Assembly: GCA_002402085.1 (NCBI GenBank)
Contig: NVVB01000026.1
Location: 25,554-32,096, forward strand
Source of the DNA: Gammaproteobacteria bacterium
GTDB taxonomy: Bacteria > Pseudomonadota > Gammaproteobacteria > Pseudomonadales > UBA3067
Direction of reading: 5' to 3'
Length of the DNA stretch: 6,543 nt
Shown here: piece by piece, positions 5,343 through 6,543 of the stretch
Layout: the number at the start of each line of letters is the position of its first letter
Numbering within the stretch: the stretch's first letter is position 1
Position numbers and translations under genes: made by a program
The notes under the pieces: generated by a model
What the model saw: the letters and a program-made list of their open reading frames with translations, nothing else
The model's database searches: none
What the model was told of the DNA's origin: nothing

Positions 5343-6497
5343 TTAAATTGCGTCGTTCTTAATTTTATTGTCGGTGCTGGCAGTTTGTGGCGAGGGCTTT
5401 TTGGGCTTTGCGAAATAACGGACTGTTTTGCGGGTTTGTGTTTCGAGCATTTCTGAAACGGGAATCAAGGTGATGCCCCGTTGTTTTAAAGTTGGAATAG
5501 CCTCCGCTAAATACGCCAGCGTCGACGGGTAAGGATGTCCTATTGCAATCGCGCTGCCGTCTCTACGAGCGACATCGATAAGTTTTAGGAAGGACTTATG
5601 AACTCCCCATAGGCTTGCGTCATTGTCGAGAAAAACGTCTCTGATTAAATAAGGGATGTTAAATTCCTCGGCGGTATGGGCGGCAATAGAACTAGGCGTA
5701 GTTCGGCTGTCTACAAAATACATATTGCGGTGCATTAGTTCTTCCATAAACCAACCCATGGGTTCTGAGTGCTGGGTCAGTAAGCTGCCCATGTGATTGT
5801 TGACTCCTGCGAGAAACGGAATTTGAGACAGGTTTTCGCGTAAGGTTTGTAGAAAGTTTTCTTCGGTCATTGCTAGCGTTAATCCGCCTTCGCCCAACCG
5901 CTTTTGGGTCAAGCTTTCCATTGGGGCGTGAAGCATGACTTCTTTGCCCAGGTAGTAGGCTTGTTTGGCGAGCCTAAATCCGTTGGGGGTGTGGGGCAAT
6001 ACGGAATAGGTGACAGGTCCGGGCAGGTTGATGGCTTGACTACCCAGGTAGGGGCTGTATCCAATATCATCAATAATGATGGCTATAAACGGGTATTTAA
6101 AGTCAGTCCGTGGTGGCGCCTCTTCCGCTTGCCTTTTAAGCTGCCTAGAGATTAGCGGTAACGCTTTTTGTCGAAGCGCGTTAAATTGAGATTTCGAGCT
6201 TTGTTTGATTTGAGGCTTTTTGTTTGGCTTAGGCTGATTGATTGCCTTGGGTGAGGCGCTTGCAATGGGCTTGATCGCTAAAGCAGGAGACGCGGGTTTA
6301 ATAGATTGTTTCAGCGGCTGGGCGGTAATGCTGGGAGGCGCGTTAAGCGGAGTGAGCTTAGGGGGAATATTGTCGGGGGTGTCGGCAAAACCGGTATTAG
6401 CGATTAGGCAACAGGAACATAGGGAAACAGTAATAAAGGCAAAGAAGCGGTTTGCTTTCAATGCCCTTATTGATTTGCTTGGCGTAATCCGTGCCAT
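5343..6497 (-). CDS. Divergent polysaccharide deacetylase family protein (YibQ-like), secreted
   Basis: The protein is 384 residues with an N-terminal signal peptide: basic start, hydrophobic core about 18-33, probable cleavage after GFA38. A long Pro/Lys/Ser-rich linker (about 40-130) follows, then a divergent polysaccharide deacetylase domain. Its marks are IAIIIDDIGY (138-147), with the acidic pair at 143-144, MLHAPME (188-194), GVNNHMGS (231-238), VDSRTTPSS (262-270), RDVFLDN (286-292) and AIGHPYP (318-324). The fold is that of carbohydrate esterase 4 relatives, but the family's substrate is not settled; it should act in the periplasm, perhaps on the cell wall. YibQ in related bacteria lies next to envC and a ctpA-type protease, and the window ends just upstream, where such a gene could terminate. 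The ATG at 6495-6497 has AAGGA at 6507-6511, nine bases upstream. The cysteine cluster in the signal peptide (Cys27, 29, 30) does not form a good lipobox. Confidence 0.93.
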   Translation of the reverse strand: MARITPSKSIRALKANRFFAFITVSLCSCCLIANTGFADTPDNIPPKLTPLNAPPSITAQPLKQSIKPASPALAIKPIASASPKAINQPKPNKKPQIKQSSKSQFNALRQKALPLISRQLKRQAEEAPPRTDFKYPFIAIIIDDIGYSPYLGSQAINLPGPVTYSVLPHTPNGFRLAKQAYYLGKEVMLHAPMESLTQKRLGEGGLTLAMTEENFLQTLRENLSQIPFLAGVNNHMGSLLTQHSEPMGWFMEELMHRNMYFVDSRTTPSSIAAHTAEEFNIPYLIRDVFLDNDASLWGVHKSFLKLIDVARRDGSAIAIGHPYPSTLAYLAEAIPTLKQRGITLIPVSEMLETQTRKTVRYFAKPKKPSPQTASTDNKIKNDAI

Positions 6498-6520
6498 GCT
6501 TGGTCATCCTTGACTAGACG

Positions 6521-6535
6521 TTCTCTCTAAGAGAA
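6521..6535. repeat. 6-bp hairpin near the right window edge
   Basis: TTCTCT at 6521-6526 and AGAGAA at 6530-6535 form a perfect stem with a three-base loop, upstream of the YibQ-like gene's ribosome-binding site. It is AT-rich and has no T-run on the minus strand after it, so it is not a clear terminator. It could lie in the 3' end of a preceding gene that continues beyond the window. Confidence 0.3.
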
Positions 6536-6543
6536 ATTGTGAT

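Noticed and set aside
5320..5385. Hairpin terminator between the P450 and YibQ-like genes
   Set aside because: TGTCAGCAC and GTGCTGGCA are nearly complementary, but they are about 35 bases apart and the second lies inside coding sequence with no T-run.
5904..6513. Plus-strand open frames at 5904-6155 and 6238-6513 opposite the YibQ-like gene
   Set aside because: They mirror the coding sequence. The Gly/Ala/Leu-rich translation at 6238-6513 is what the reverse of a Pro/Lys/Ala-rich linker gives.
6504..6543. 3' end of an upstream ctpA-like gene at the right edge
   Set aside because: Two minus-strand frames reach the edge (stops at 6504-6506 and 6514-6516), but about ten codons are too few to recognise a family. 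Only the usual gene neighbourhood suggests it.

Overview
The window reads as a piece of a gammaproteobacterial chromosome of moderate GC content. Four genes are ordinary chromosomal families: the 3' end of der (ribosome-assembly GTPase), a GFA/CENP-V-type zinc protein, purT, and a YibQ-type divergent polysaccharide deacetylase. The Der KH domain and its PPLV-GRRVKL-YAH-GG-NPP signature resemble the gammaproteobacterial form. A stand-alone P450 hints at an environmental, possibly marine, lineage, but I cannot name a genus.

Layout, left to right. The tail of der (+) ends at 375 inside a 9-bp inverted repeat. A GFA-family gene (+, 519-935) converges on purT (-, 972-2168), with a possible shared bidirectional terminator between them. 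From 2169 to about 3855 lies an accessory block, all read on the minus strand. In transcription order it holds a phage tail protein X (gpX/LysM-like) gene, a 123-codon two-helix membrane protein, a crippled remnant of a second copy, and a full-length third copy; purT follows. After a roughly 420-bp stretch with no convincing gene comes a cytochrome P450 (+, 3856-5319), which converges on the secreted YibQ-type protein (-, 5343-6497).

The most unusual part is the triplicated membrane-protein family at 2301-3215. I do not recognise the family. The two intact copies align without gaps over 123 codons, with about 73 identical residues by hand count. The alignment continues upstream of the first possible ATG of the purT-proximal copy, which has no ATG, GTG or TTG at or above the conserved N-terminus. 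All three copies share an ATT codon at the same place, each with a purine-rich Shine-Dalgarno-like stretch 6-8 bases before it, so initiation at AUU is a real possibility. The middle copy keeps its first 30 codons and then jumps to what looks like its own last codons, through a 14-base sequence also found at the end of the purT-proximal copy. The neighbouring gpX gene is complete and has a good ribosome-binding site, yet no other tail gene is visible. It and the membrane proteins may be a phage-derived or tail-associated module, but their function is unknown.
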